From positions 1 through 64,000 of the forward strand of contig WEDG01003452.1 of the NCBI GenBank assembly GCA_017591395.1: DNA of 64,000 bases, in the 5' to 3' direction. This document shows, piece by piece, positions 52,271 to 63,995 of the stretch; position 1 is the first letter of the stretch; every line of letters begins with the position of its first letter. This stretch comes from Schistocephalus solidus. Its lineage: Eukaryota; Platyhelminthes; Cestoda; Diphyllobothriidea; Diphyllobothriidae. The notes under the pieces were generated by a model. The model made no database searches. It saw nothing but the letters and a program-made list of their open reading frames with translations, and was not told the origin of the DNA. Made by a program: the position numbers and the translations under genes.

Positions 52271-53810
52271 ATTTAGGCAGTGAGATCTTTTCTGTGGAGG
52301 TTGGTTGCGAGACTCTAATGAAGAAGGTGAATGAGCTCCCTAGACAGAAGCTCATAAGCCCCACGTACTCCACATTCTTGAATATCAATGACTCGTGTTT
52401 CGTATGTGCTTACGGCTTTCCGAAGGTTACCAGTGCAGATGCACCATCGAGGATCATAGTGCTACTCATTGGATTGTTTACTTATAACCTCGCCAAGTGG
52501 CTCTACAAACACCGTAGGCACCTTGCTTATAGATTGTAGTACAAAATCATCAAAGCTCATGCTTTCCTTTGCAGAATCCAAGGTATTAATGTAAATCCGG
52601 ATGAATGAATTCTATCGTTTGAGGTGGTTACTCTATTTGTATAAAGACCACATAACCTAGCAATTGAGAGCGTAGCCTGACGCCTATGCGAAACTCCCAT
52701 TGACATTTTAACGCACCACGTTTAGACATGCTCCGGTTCTGCCTTCAAAACTATTCTTAATTCGATTATAAGTATTACCGACAGATGAAGGGCACCCCAG
52801 TGGGTTCCTCGATATCAGGTTTAATCGCCAACCTTGTCTTACAAGGACTAGAAGAAGCTGTGTTTCAAACCCTCAGCCCAAAATATTGCCCCGTTACGCA
52901 GACGGCACTTTTTTGTCATAAAAAACTGTCAAGTTGAACGATTGCATCAGAGTTTTAATGGTGTCTTCCACGCCATACAATTCACTCGAGAAGAAGCAAC
53001 GGGAGACATCTCAGGTTCCTTTGCATCAGTGTGCAAAGATTAAATGATGCAATCTCGCAAACAGCGTTTACAGAAAAGACTCCACTGCCGAAATAATCCT
53101 CAACTATGGGAGCATCCGTCCTGCGGCCCGCAAAAGTAGCTGCGTTCGAACTCATTTTCTCCGCATCTTTCGGTACTGTAGTAGCGAGTATCTACTTAAA
53201 AGGGATCTAGCCTACTTATATGAATTATTCCGACCTAATGGATATCCGATAAGCTTCGTGGAAGACTGTCTCCGACGTCAGAGGCAACCAAAAGATCGGA
53301 GATCTGATGGAGGAATGGTGTAGAGCAAATTCTACTCTTTGGCCTACATGCAAGAAACTTCTGAAGCGAGTGTCTGACAATTAAACCGGTTTGGCATCTG
53401 TATGGCTCATAAGCCGGTGTCCTGCCTGCAAGCAGTACTATCCCGAGGTAAATATCCCATGCTCAACGAGCAGCAAAACAATGTAATTTACTGCATTCCA
53501 TATGCTAATTTCCCTTGTGATTACATCGGCCATACAGTTTACTGACTTGGGACTCGCATTAACGAACACAAGCTGGCTATCCGCCGACATTATCCCTTGT
53601 CTCCTGTGTTTGCGCTCGCCCTTGATTGTGACCACCGCTTCAATTGGGACAGAATTGATGTGGTCGCCATGGCTAACACCAAACAAGCGCGAGAAGTCCT
53701 CGAAGCTTGGCACTCCGACACAAACATCGTCAACCGCCACGACAATCTGGATGCACACTACGTTATGCGTGCACGACTCAATGACTTGCGCCCAACTTAA
53801 AATAACAACT
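52271..53810 (+). mobile_element. Penelope-like element, RT to GIY-YIG (plus copy)
   Basis: The plus strand reads MKKVNELPRQKLISPTYSTF, YGFPKVTSADAPSRIIVLLI, TYNLAKWLYKHRRHLA, then IQGINVNPDE-ILSFEVVTLF, PHNLAIESVA and the decayed KGTPVGSSISGLIANLVLQG-like block near 52,790. Further on come DTFFVIKNCQVERLHQSFNG, QFTREEATGD, then the thumb at about 53,110. Last come CIPYANFPCDYIGHTVY, LGTRINEHKLAIRRHYP and ALDCDHRFNWDRIDVVAMAN (GIY-YIG), ending near 53,800. This is the most complete PLE in the window but has many stops. Confidence 0.85.
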
Positions 53811-54010
53811 GTTTATGCGTGCTCGACCAAGTAGTACTTCACTAATTTTGCATCTACCCGACACGTGACCCCCAAATGGAAAATTAACGCCCCTCCCATA
53901 ACTTGCGGCAGCTATCGTAACACGATTCGCTTCCCCTACCCACCGTGGAGATCAGTCTGCTGATGTGCCTTCGTGCACCCCAAACGCTCTAGTGTCGTAA
54001 GCCCAACTCC
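53811..54010 (+). mobile_element. PLE 3' UTR (plus copy), degenerate
   Basis: The stretch with ggcagctatcgtaacacgat and cccctacccaccgtgg parallels the minus-copy UTR (ggcagccatcaaagtacgat, ccaccccacccac). It follows the plus PLE as expected. Confidence 0.5.
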
Positions 54011-54124
54011 CACTTCTCACTAGGTGGGAAATTCCTGGTAAAAATGGATTTTTCCGACGAGCCTTCGTTCGCCATTTATCTTCTAGGATTGGATACTAAC
54101 TCGCATCTTGAACATATATCCATA

Positions 54125-54445
54125 CATATGGCGGATTATGATTGCCAACAGAGACACGTGGGACTGGAATGGTAATTTTTGGCTCATTAGCCGACATCAG
54201 TCTGTTATACCCACCCCCATGTTGTGTATCACCCGAGGCCTGAATCCGCAACCTGTTTATCAGAAGTTCATTGCTTCAACCATTGAGCCACGGGCTCGTG
54301 TGTTGCTGGTTTCGACCGGGAATATTAACAATGGACTCACTCCTCCCGTTATGCCTTGGGGCTCACTCTCGAGCACAGCCAGTATAGGGGCTAGTGATAT
54401 AGTCAGAATAACATTCGTGACAAAGAGAAGGGAAACTAGAATGGC
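54125..54445 (-). repeat. 305-bp repeat, solitary degenerate copy
   Basis: Full-length unit order is kept: gggactggaatgg, tggctcattagccgacatca, tRNA-like head with gagccacgggctcg, gaccgggaatatta, tgccttggggctcactctcg. It then enters the start of another unit (aataacattcgtgacaaaga to actagaatggcc), so both ends carry the same direct repeat. The hammerhead core is lost (CTGATGT, AAAA). Confidence 0.8.
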
Positions 54446-54995
54446 CAGCATTTCATGAAGCCTAAATGCCCGCTACCGTTAACGGAACAATCGGTGGTCT
54501 GCGGTCTGAAAGCAAACTAGCTTCCATCGTCGGATTTAGTTAACGTACTTGTCTTTACTGTATGCAAGCAGCCGTCGAAAATGAACAACAGTGACAGGGA
54601 TCGCCATCCCGCCAAAAGCCGAGTAGTAAACACAAGCACAGCAACCGCCATTCACACGTTGGTGAATGTGTCATGACGCGGAAATACGCGCGGGGCACAA
54701 TGCAAACAAGAGCAAGGGCAGCTGTCAACCTGAAGTCGCCCCTCTCCCGCGGACGAGAAGAGGGAAAGAGTCTGCGCCATCACGCCAACAAGCATCGACC
54801 CCGCGGTGCAGCGTGGGCAGACGGCCTTAGGGTCAGCGACAGCCAGACCAACAACACCTAATAAATACAGTGAGGCCCAGTACGTTAACTACCTCCGGTG
54901 ATGGAAGCTGGTTTGCTTTTGGACCATCAAGACACTAAAATCCTGGTTCCTGTGATCGCCTTACCTTCTCATATATACACGCATCCACGAAAAAT
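54446..54995. other. Unassigned interval
   Basis: GC-richer around 54,660-54,850, possibly PLE leader sequence; no motif recognised. Confidence 0.3.
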
Positions 54996-54998
54996 CAG

Positions 54999-55390
54999 TT
55001 GCCAGTAAAGAGGCAAGACCATCTGTCCCACGTAGCTATGTATACCCTAGACATCGGATGCACCTTCACTTGGTATAAAACTCGGATTATCGCCGCCTGT
55101 CCGTTCAAGAAAGGTCGAGAGTCCCTCGAGGTGATGCATTCAGATGAGCCATGCATCAACAGGCATATCAAGTTGGATGCGGCGTACAGAAACCTCAAGG
55201 AGAAGTGGAAGAAACGAGAGTCAACCGGGACATGCTGATACACACGGCGGCTGCTCAATGGCGAAAATGTCACGCCATCATCGATTTTTTTTGCAGTTAC
55301 GATGTAAGCTGTTTTTTGTCACATTTGCTACCCGTCGCCGTCTTACAAAGACCCAAAGAACCAGTCTTGAAAATTGAAATAATAAAGCTC
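54999..55390 (+). mobile_element. PLE 3' end: GIY-YIG C-terminus and hammerhead-like relic
   Basis: The plus strand encodes GCTFTWYKTRIIAACPFKKG, RESLEVMHSDEPCINRHIKL and DAAYRNLKEKWKK. The 3' UTR at 55,340-55,385 keeps the layout of the PLE motif: ttacaaagacccaaagaacc, then agtcttgaaaatt. GAAA is retained and CTGATGA is lost. A PLE N-terminal region begins about 120 bp later, suggesting tandem copies. Confidence 0.7.
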
Positions 55391-55499
55391 AGTTTCTCAT
55401 GGAGCGTATTCAACTTCAACTTTATTTCTTGGGATGCCTACAAAGTCTGGCGGACCTATCAGGAGTAAGTAACAAAAGACCTATTTAAGCTTTGTATTT

Positions 55500-55905
55500 C
55501 CCGTTCTGCTGGAGATGACAACACGGCAAAACCTAGAGCACCGGATCGCGATTAAATTGAAAGAGACTCGAGATAAGAAGAAGGCCCAAATACTGAAGAA
55601 AATGTGTAACCTAAAACAAGCACAGACCAATGTACCTGTAAAATCATCCATTGACAATTTATCCTCCAAACAGATGACCAGGTTAAAGTGCTTCAACATG
55701 AATCCAGTTACAACACAGGAGACACACATCCAGTGGATTTTATTGCCTCACTGGACGCGATACTCAAATACGCAGACCAAAGAAGACGCCAAGAACTCGA
55801 TCCACCAGGAAGTTGCATCCCTCAGCATATCCCACAAGCCACGCCGAACCCTTTCCTCTGCCGAGGCATAGTGTGGACCCCAGCGAAGCTTTCCATGTAA
55901 TTTAT
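55500..55905 (+). mobile_element. PLE N-terminal region
   Basis: The plus strand encodes KLKETRDKKKAQILKKMCNL and SSIDNLSSKQMTRLKCFNMN, then in the next frame SSYNTGDTHPVDFIASLDAI and LKYADQRRRQELD. In the first frame it continues SLSISHKPRRTLSSAEA. The YNTxDAxPVDFIAxLExIL and HKPRxxLSxxE blocks are typical of the segment before PLE RT. No RT follows in readable form. Confidence 0.65.
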
Positions 55906-57265
55906 ATGGTCCCACCAAACTACTCCAAGCCAATGGGTCAACGTCTACTAGCAGCAGCAGAAGCGACTGCCATTAGGTTGAAGAAGCCGGTCTTGTGCGT
56001 ACAAAAGAACCTCGTACAAGCTCCACGCTTAGCTTGGCCACCGGTCGCTTAACTGCATGCATCCCCAGCGCCATCTCTGTCCTGCCCCTTCTCCTAGAAA
56101 GGCTCTATCAAACACTTACTGCCGCCTATCACACTGTCTCTTATCATCCTCCCCCTATGCACATTTCTCAGATAACGCACACCAATGGACGAACATTATC
56201 GATTTCGTGTTTTAAATCTCTACTGCGTTCCAACGTTTCTCTATAACTGTCGCCGTGGGGGCATTGCGGAGGTTACATGAATCAGCCAGCTGCTCCCTTG
56301 CTGATTGCAGAGTCCGTTGAGGGATTTCAAAGGCGGAAATATATGCCCAGATCATCCTCGGTCCATTGCGGTTCGAAACAAGGGAGAACTTTCATACACC
56401 TCATGGACGACGGCTGCCAGGTCCAGCTGATGCAAACACTCACGGTGTCACCAAGATGTGCAAATAATTAAGCAGCGAAGAGCTTGAGGACCCCAGCATG
56501 GGAATTATGGGAGAGTGCAAGACCTCAAACGAAAATAACAAACATAAAGAAATGTTACTCAAATATAGCTAGTAGTATAATAAATACCTTACTTGATGAC
56601 GTCACTCTTGCAGCTTTCAGTTCGTGTTGTAGCTCGCACCATTATATCGATCTTACCGGCTTTGATATATTGAGCTTTGCCGAACCCAACGCACGAATTT
56701 GAACTACGAATTTGACCTACGCATGTGAATCAGCGTGCTTGTTGGCCTCCTTTCATCAGCCAGCGAAATGATTAGTCGTTGCTGCTCGTTTAAGTTGATT
56801 TATTCCGCGTGGCCTCGTTGACTAGGTAGTTTTCCGTGCTGAGCACATGACCTCCTGCCAGCCCGTGCACTCTTCCACGGGCATTAGTCCTCCAGAGAGG
56901 CCAGTCATATTGGCCATTCGAAAACAAGTGTTGGATTTGCTCAGTTAGCACAAGCACTGAATGAAGATTTCCAAAGCAGACGAAGAAATGTTTCTGATAA
57001 TATGGAAGATAAAGGATATCGTCACCCTGTTAGCTGATTTGGGGCCCTCGACTGATAAGACCGAATACTGGATGAAGCTGGAAACCATATTGAGGGACAA
57101 GGAGCCTAATACGCAATCGACTGCCAGTGAGTTCAACAAACTAGTTAACACCTTAAATAAACGATAGAAACGTTGAGGAACACGAGAGACATCACGAGCA
57201 GATAACTGAACTCAAAGATGAGCGCACGTCCACGTGCACATATGCATCTGCAGAAACGAGTTCTG
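55906..57265. other. Unassigned interval
   Basis: No supported feature. The frame at 56,961-57,167 (KISKADEEMFLIIWKIKDIV) is open but short and unassigned. Confidence 0.3.
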
Positions 57266-57269
57266 ACAA

Positions 57270-57420
57270 AGATCTGAGGGGCTTAAATGGCCATTTTCGG
57301 GCTTATTAGCTGTAATCGGCCAGCCACTAAACCAAACCCAGGTGTGACGCACCTCAGATTCGACCCCAGAATCTCTGGTCACTGAGTCTAACGCTCTACC
57401 ATTGAGCCAAAGTGTAAGTA
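57270..57420 (-). repeat. 305-bp repeat, truncated copy
   Basis: The block aatggccattttcgggctta, the tRNA-like head (ctaacgctctaccattgagc, cagattcgacccc) and aaacccaggtgtg match the array. The hammerhead core is decayed (CCGATTA). A GA-rich stretch follows at 57,444. Confidence 0.75.
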
Positions 57421-57809
57421 TATATGAAGACCGGACTTACAACGAGAGAGAGAGAACTAGGCTTCTCCATTGCCTCGTCTCCTGGCAGCCGCGCAGAAAA
57501 ACGCCTTCGAATAAACACTGTATAGGTACATAGACAACGGAAGAATTTCTAATCTGTTCTGAAGAGAGGTGGTTTGATAGGCAGTTTAATTATTATGATG
57601 ATGACCCACTTACCTGACCCAACTTGTCGCCCATCTACTTATTTGCATATGCAGTCTAGGGTGTCGGTTTGAAACGCTGCCAGTCACTGAATAGATCTGA
57701 AATGGCACTGTCCTGGCGTTTGATCTGAAAGGGGATGTAAATTGACGCATTCATCGATCAGCCGACCAGGCCAGCTTTTACTGCAAAGTGAATGAAGTTG
57801 GTGAGGATG

Positions 57810-58075
57810 CTGGCAGGGTTCGAGTGTGAGCCCCGAGGCCGAACGGGAAGAGTGAGGCCCGTAAGCGATCAGTGAGCGATCATCAACAAATGTCGATCTA
57901 ATCAGGCAAGACAGCAAGTCCGTGGCTCAATTTTTATTGTTGGACTTCTGATCACCAAGTCGTGGGTGCAATCCTCGTGTAGTCTACCATCTGGGATTGC
58001 ATATGGCTGGCTGATAACGGCTATTGAGCCAGAAGTGGCCATTCCAGGCTCCCTCATCATTGCTGCCAATATTCA
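57810..58075 (+). repeat. 305-bp repeat, plus-strand degenerate copy
   Basis: In order: gtgagccccgaggccgaacg, gcgatcagtgagcg, head remnant aagtccgtggctcaattttt, gattgcatatggctggctga, ccagaagtggccattccagg. The core has CTGATAA and GAAG, so the ribozyme is dead. Confidence 0.75.
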
Positions 58076-58079
58076 TTTA

Positions 58080-59910
58080 CCTATGGAAAAAGGTCGCATT
58101 GAAAAGGATACTGATGTTCTGCTATAAAGAGCACCAGATTCCACTAAAATTCTAGTGCATTACCTGACAACCGATATCCTTCCAGACTCACGCGATTATT
58201 CATAAACATCCTTTTACTTTGTGATAGTCCGCTTTAAGCTCATGCCCAAAAAACGGACTATAGCGAACTGAGTGCATCAAAGTCCTCCGTAAGAGTTTAT
58301 TTGAAGCTAGGGACCAAAGCAACGGAAGTGAGTTCGCTGGTTCAAACTCTATAGTTTTCGTACAGATTTGAATTAATTTCAACAGGCAAACAACATACTT
58401 CCAAATAATAAAGTAGCGGTAGAGTTTTTTTGCAATACCATCAAAGCTTTTAAGTCAACTTTACCTAGAGTAAGAGCTTGCTTCAAAAGGTCAGCAGTTT
58501 CTCTTCTGCGGAACTCCGGTGTTACTTAAAATATGAGGAAAAGTCATAGCTGTCAACGAACAATACTTTGAACAAAAAGAATACATCGTTTATTTTTAAC
58601 TACACGGTGTTCTCTTCCATAACCTAGGTTTGTATTACTTCCCACTCTGATATTTACATCAAGACAATTGGCAAGCAACCGACCTCGAGGAAACATGAAC
58701 ACACAGTGCGGCAGGCAGCCCAAGGTTGTTCGCAACGGATCATCGGACATGGCTAGCACGTGATTTACGGCTCAAATGCTAGCACAGGAAAAGGTCCGTG
58801 CTTATTACCTTATCTTCATGCAAGTGTTCTATGACTTTTGCATCGAAAAGTTACTGCGTGTTATTCTTATTTAAATTTTAGTATTAAGAATTCGGTTAGA
58901 TCCCTCAAAATGGAAGCGTTCCTTTTAGTACGAGCGCAACAAAAAAAGGCTTTGTTGCTTTTTAATTTCTTCAGAAAATAATCGCTTTCTCGGAGTAAAT
59001 TAGTATGTTTGAAGTTTTATAGGCGTAACCAGAAAGTTGATATAAGATCCAGGCCAAATTCTTTCAGCCACAACTAGATAATCACGTAATATTTATTAAA
59101 ATGCCAACATGCAGCTAGAAGAATATGTAGGCGTTGCAATAAACACTATATTGAAATCACAAATACTAGCTGAAAGCCCAGACACGTGTTTCACCAGTGT
59201 CCTGCGGCTGCTTGGTGGAGCTCATCAGTGTGTCCCCTAGCGTGCCCTGCGTGCTTTTTGGTAGAAACTCTAACTCAGGGATTTTTACTTTTTAATTTCG
59301 TTAGAAATTAATCACCAGCTAATTATATGGAAGTAGTTGATTTGTCTGCTTATGTTGGCTGAATGCAAGTTAATTTTTTACGAAAACTTTAGAGGCTTAT
59401 GACTGCAAAATTGTACTAGCACACTATTGTCGAAGGTTAAGTCGGCAAACTAACTTTTTCAACCGTCGTTAAGTCTGTTTTTGGCAGACACTCTTTCATA
59501 TATCGCGAGATAAATTTATCCTGGCAACCATTTAAGCGCAGTGTTTCTTATGAAGTTGAGTTCATTCTGCAGCTTATATGAAGGGTCATATTCTGCTAGC
59601 TTGACCTATAAGACCGAGGAATACACTTCATTCTTGATGTAAAGGGGCACAATTGTACCAAGTTTTTTATTGCCCTCTATTGTGGGGGGACGTTCTTCTT
59701 CAAATTGTTCGATTACTACAGCAGGACGTTAAGATGGGAAAGGCTCTCTTCCTTCTTTTAGTCCGGAGTGAAATTTGAAGCCTACCTAGAATGATTCCTT
59801 ATATCTAGGAAATGGTCCAAATTAAACCTCTCGTAAGCCACTAAAAATGCCACCAACTTATCGAGCATATTATTTCTATAATCAAAAACAGATCGTTTCT
59901 CTTAAGTTTC
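58080..59910. other. Unassigned AT-rich interval
   Basis: About 1.8 kb of AT-rich sequence; no coding, RNA or known repeat feature recognised. Confidence 0.4.
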
Positions 59911-59919
59911 ACCATGAAG

Positions 59920-60225
59920 ACATCCCCTAGTATAGGTGCGATGGAGTCTCCTCCATCTCCTGTCTATGGAGTGTCATGTGACCCCCATTCTGAAGGAGAA
60001 GTAACTGATGCCATAACAAGGTTGGGCAACAACAAGGCACATGGAGAGGTCGGTATACCCTCTGAAATCTATAAGTCTTGTGTCGACACACTGGCACCCT
60101 GGCTCCATGAAGTGATCGCACAAGCGTGGAGAGACGAGGTTTTTCCTGATACCTGGGGCTCAGGCATCCTTGTGCCTGTCCAAAAGAAGGGAGACAAAAC
60201 GAGATGCGAACACTGCCGCGGTTAA
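59920..60225 (+). mobile_element. RTE-type LINE, N-terminal RT segment
   Basis: The plus strand encodes SEGEVTDAITRLGNNKAHGE, VGIPSEIYKSCVDTLAPWLH, EVIAQAWRDEVFPDTWGSGI and LVPVQKKGDKTRCEHCRG. This is the start of the RTE RT (NNKAPGEDGIPAEIYK, VPxxWxxGILVPIFKKGD, NYRGI). The frame is open until the interruption at 60,226. The remaining C-terminal part resumes at about 60,600. Confidence 0.85.
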
Positions 60226-60535
60226 CCAAGCCGTGGCTGACAAAAGTTGATGCGGCAGAACAGGCGATCTGTGGGGGTGATGACACCGGTGATACGAGTG
60301 GGACACAGTGCACAGCCAGTGTTGACAGGCCAGAAGCAGTGTGAACAGTGGCATATAATGGGAGTTGTGAGCATGACTCTCCAGTCTCTGAAGATGCATA
60401 GACGAAAGAACTACTCGAAACTTCAGACAAATGATATACCTCTCACGGTGAGCGCTCCTCCTCCTCCTCCTTCTTCTTCTTCTTCTTCTTCTTCTTCTTC
60501 TTCTTCTTCTTCTTCTTCTAACTTACCACCTGGGA
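60226..60535 (+). repeat. Insertion with (TCC)n/(TTC)n tail inside the RTE element
   Basis: About 305 bp separates the two RTE segments and ends in (ctc)n and then (ttc)n at 60,456-60,520. A unique body followed by a simple-sequence tail suggests a short retroposed element, but some RTE sequence may also have been deleted. The tail codes for poly-Ser on the plus and poly-Glu on the minus strand; neither is a gene. Confidence 0.5.
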
Positions 60536-60595
60536 ATCGCATTTTCGCTAGTATTAGTGTAAGACCAAAGTTTTTTAAGGCTGCATCCCTGCCCA

Positions 60596-61300
60596 GGAGA
60601 AGGCAACTCCCTAGATTGATGGCTGTCAACTTGAACAAAGTTTCAAATACCTTGGGGCGAGGTTGCTAACGAATGGACAGAGTAAGGATGACATTGTCTC
60701 CCGATTCGATACTGTTCGTCGGGTTTTCTCAAGCTTTAGAAAGTGACTGTGGACACGACGCGATATTTCTATCGCCCCGAAGATTCGCGTATACCGTGCG
60801 TCTGTCCGGTTTGTCCTTCTCTATGGCTGTGAATGTTGGGCTACACGCGTGGAAGATGAGCGAAAACTGGAGGCATTTGATCACCACTGCTTGAGGACCA
60901 TTCTCGAGTGAAGTACATAGACTTCGTCTTAAATGAAACCGTCCGGAATCGCTGCGAAAATATCGCAAGGATATCCAAAGACATATAAGAACGACTACTG
61001 AGGTGTTTCGGACACGTTCTTCGTCGCCCACCTTACGAGCTCAGTGTGACTGCCCTTGAACCGACTCCACTACCCAATTGGAGACGTCGAAGAGGGGGTC
61101 AGCTCAAAACCTGCCTTGACATAGTTCGTCAGGACATGGAAGTGGTTCTTAGACCTCCGGTATTCGGCGTTCGGCATTGGCGAAGAGAATAGATTGAACT
61201 GTCCAGGTCTGCTGCGGCGGATCGTCACGCGTGGAGGGGCACAATCAGTGACATAAGCGAGGCCGGTTAGATCAGGCATGATCGCAGCCGTAACAAGTAA
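60596..61300 (+). mobile_element. RTE-type LINE, RT C-terminus
   Basis: The plus strand, across frames, encodes DGCQLEQSFKYLGARLLTNG, QSKDDIVSRFDTVRRVFSSF, IAPKIRVYRASVRFVLLYGC, ECWATRVEDERKLEAFDHHC, LRTILE, then FGHVLRRPPYELS-like and SAFGIGEENR..LNCPG-like sequence. These are the usual C-terminal blocks of RTE proteins (FKYLGxxL, LLYGxExWxL, HHCLRxIL, GHVLRRP). The catalytic YADD is absent between the two halves. Confidence 0.85.
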
Positions 61301-61545
61301 AAGTAAGTACAAGATCTGCTGGAAAACAAGAATCCCCCCGCTTGAAAGAACAGGAATTGTAGTGTTTAGGGTGACAATGGTACCCAGGGCACCACAATAA
61401 TCTCAGTTAAGTCCAGCCTTAGAGGAGAGGCAGAAAGACCATAAGAAGTTGTGTGCAGTAATCCCTTCTTGATCAAGGGGGTTCTGACCGCAACCCCCGC
61501 GCAAGCGGAAAGTTCACAATGTAAATATCGGTAAGGATTACTTAT
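61301..61545. other. Unassigned interval after the RTE element
   Basis: Nothing recognised; part may be RTE 3' UTR. Confidence 0.3.
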
Positions 61546-61546
61546 A

Positions 61547-61883
61547 TGGTCCCCTAAACAGGACACTGGAATAGGAGCGTTTGTTCAAGTAGCAAAGGTT
61601 ATCCTGTACATAATTCCAGCAAGGGTAAATACTTCCCTATGCTAACTATAGCAGTAGCCCTTACGTAAACCTGAACCGTAACCATAATCTTACTCCTAGT
61701 CCCACCCTAAACCTAACCGTACAATTCACATCAACCGTAAGCTAAACCCTAACTTAACGCTAACATAATCTTGAGCATAACCCTTACTTTAACCCTAAAA
61801 GTCACCCTAATTTCCCCGGACGTTGACGCAAAGCCACCTGCATCGCGGATGCCTATTGTTCCTATGTCCTGTTTAGGGGGCCA
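61547..61883 (+). repeat. MITE-like element with telomere-like core, copy 4
   Basis: The termini tggtcccctaaacaggacac and, at the right, tgtcctgtttagggggcca are inverted repeats. The core is CCCTAA-like (agtcccaccctaaacctaac, ctaaaccctaacttaacgct, ctttaaccctaaaag). The right arm has gacgcaaagccacctgcatc as in copies 2 and 3. It has no coding capacity. Confidence 0.75.
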
Positions 61884-62980
61884 GGTAAGTCGTCCTGATG
61901 GAAATTACATATGTTTGTACACTTATTTTTTTATATTTTAAACCCATTATTAAAACTTTCACATTATTATAAGGAAGGGCTTGACTATGCACAAAGATGA
62001 GCGCAACCCTGCACGATAGTTAACACCTCACCCCTCAAAAACGTTGATCCTGAATGAGCGAGACGTGATACTGGCTAACGCAAAGCGGAATTTGATGCTG
62101 CTCGCCGTCGCTGAGCCAATGAGCGTCCAGATACTTTGTCGCGTGTTGTGATTGAGTATCTTCTCAGCCATTCGCTTACAGTGTCCCGTGTAGGACCTCA
62201 ACTAGGCAAACCAACTGACGAAGCATGTACCAGAAATAAAAAAGAGACCATTGTGCGCATCAATCCATGATATAGTTAAGCAGCGAAAGACGAAGCGTGA
62301 TGTAACGATTGATTACTGTATTCTGTACAGAAACTCGGTGGTGTTCAGAGCCCCCTTCCCACCTCCCCCCTCCACGCGCAGCCGGTTTCGGGCATGTGAG
62401 CAAATATTTGCGCTAGGGTTCTGTGTGCGTTAGTGAATAAGCATAAAGTGAGAGTCAGTCAATGCCAGCTTGGACAGTTGATTGGGTGATAGTGGAGTTT
62501 GCGGGCATCTGGGATTGGCCATCGTCTAGGCTGAATGTGCTCATGTCTGGCCACTGGGGAGCCGTGATCAGGAGATTCCTAGCGTGATGCGAGTGCCAGA
62601 GGCGGTAGAATTGTTCTTTCCTGAGGTGCTACGGACTCTAATTCTTCCCTCTTGTTCTGAACTGTATAGACACCCTCAACCGTCTCCCCAGAATTGTTGT
62701 TCACATGTTTTTTTACTTTTCGCAGCCCTACTGTTACCTATATTGCTAAAAAGGTCTGATGAAAAATAATCGAAAACGTAATTTTTCATACCTTAACATT
62801 TACAAGGTGCACAGGACTGTTATCGCTGGCAGTCAAAACGTAGCTAAAAAGTACCCCCGAATAGAAGGTAACGTCCCCAGAGCAAATAAGTCTAATCTTC
62901 CTGCTGTGGTAACGTCCATTCTAGGGGCCGTGAGTATTCCAAGAGGACACGGTAATAAGAACCTCCCATGAAAGAGATGG
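61884..62980. other. Unassigned interval
   Basis: No supported gene. The last 120 bp (tattccaagaggacacggta) may be the decayed left arm of the next telomere-core element. Confidence 0.35.
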
Positions 62981-62984
62981 CCAT

Positions 62985-63350
62985 ACAAGGCATACTTACC
63001 GTAAGGCTTAGCGTTTAGGCCGGGATAAGCGTTAGGGTGGAGGTGAGAAGATACCCTTACTGGAATTTAGCAAATGACCACCTTTGCTAGGGGGAGGTGA
63101 AAGACACGAAACTAGGAACTCACCACCTATTCTGGCAACTTGCGCTAATTTCCACGGGAATTTGTGTTAAGACTAGAGTTAGGATTAAGGTTAGAGTTAC
63201 GGTTAAGCAAGGCTTGGGGTTGACTTTAGGGTTGGCGTTAAGGTTTGAGTTACGGTTAGGATATGGGACCATTTGCCCATCCTGGAATATTGCGCAAGGT
63301 CACCTGTATTACTGGGTCGAGGGGGTTATTTACCTGTCTTATCAGGGATA
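62985..63350 (+). repeat. MITE-like element(s) with telomere-like core, copy 5
   Basis: TTAGGG-like runs (gataagcgttagggtggagg, aggattaaggttagagttac, ctttagggttggcgttaagg) are followed by the arm ttgcgcaaggtcacctgtat tactgggtcgaggg, homologous to copy 3. A similar arm at 63,052-63,100 (cccttactggaatttagcaa) suggests two elements in tandem or nested. Confidence 0.6.
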
Positions 63351-63799
63351 TGTGTCCCTCTTCCCATCTTATGGTTCCATTGCCTACGCAAGCCAGTTTT
63401 TCTATAAATACGTATCGGTAGTCTCAGGCCGGTCCTGTTGTCGCCCCCCTGACGGGTTGTTTAGCAGCATGGCATTAACACGCGTGTGTCTCATAGACAT
63501 GCGTGTTTGTGGAGGCGATTTTGACTAGAGAATTCCGAAGCAAATGCAGGTTTTGAAGGGAAGTGTCGCAAGGCTTAATTTTACGCTTAGTTTTGGTTAA
63601 CAATGCCTGTTGCAAATTGAGGCAAACATTGGGAAGACCTAGCAAAATAGGATGACCTGAGTCAAAGGGCTGCACTCTAATTTATGCGCGAAAACATCAG
63701 AAGGACCCATGATGCGGTTAAGAGAAACACTGAAAAAAAAACATTTAAAAATAACAAGGACTTAGAAACCCAAAAAAGAATATAGAGGTGTAAACTAGC

Positions 63800-63995
63800 G
63801 CAAGTCAAATCGCCACTTAGAGATGTGTGATATTCACAGGAGGAAGCGAAAAAATGGTCTGACAGGAAATTGAAAAGTGGCCCCAATTGGGAAAACGCAG
63901 CGACCTCGGTCGGATTCAAACCTGCGCCAGCAAGGGGAAGGCTTTACTACGGTTCACACTCTAGCCATCTGAGCTAGGAGGCACCAAGTGTGCCA
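63800..63995 (-). repeat. tRNA-headed SINE, copy 2
   Basis: The minus strand reads tcctagctcagatggctaga (A box), ccttccccttgctggcgcag, then aggtttgaatccgaccgagg (B box). This is the same head as copy 1 at 6,396. The head sits at the window edge and the body runs leftward to about 63,800. Confidence 0.65.

Noticed and set aside
60423..60669. Poly-Ser or poly-Glu protein
   Set aside because: It is a translation of the (TTC)n microsatellite within a broken RTE element.
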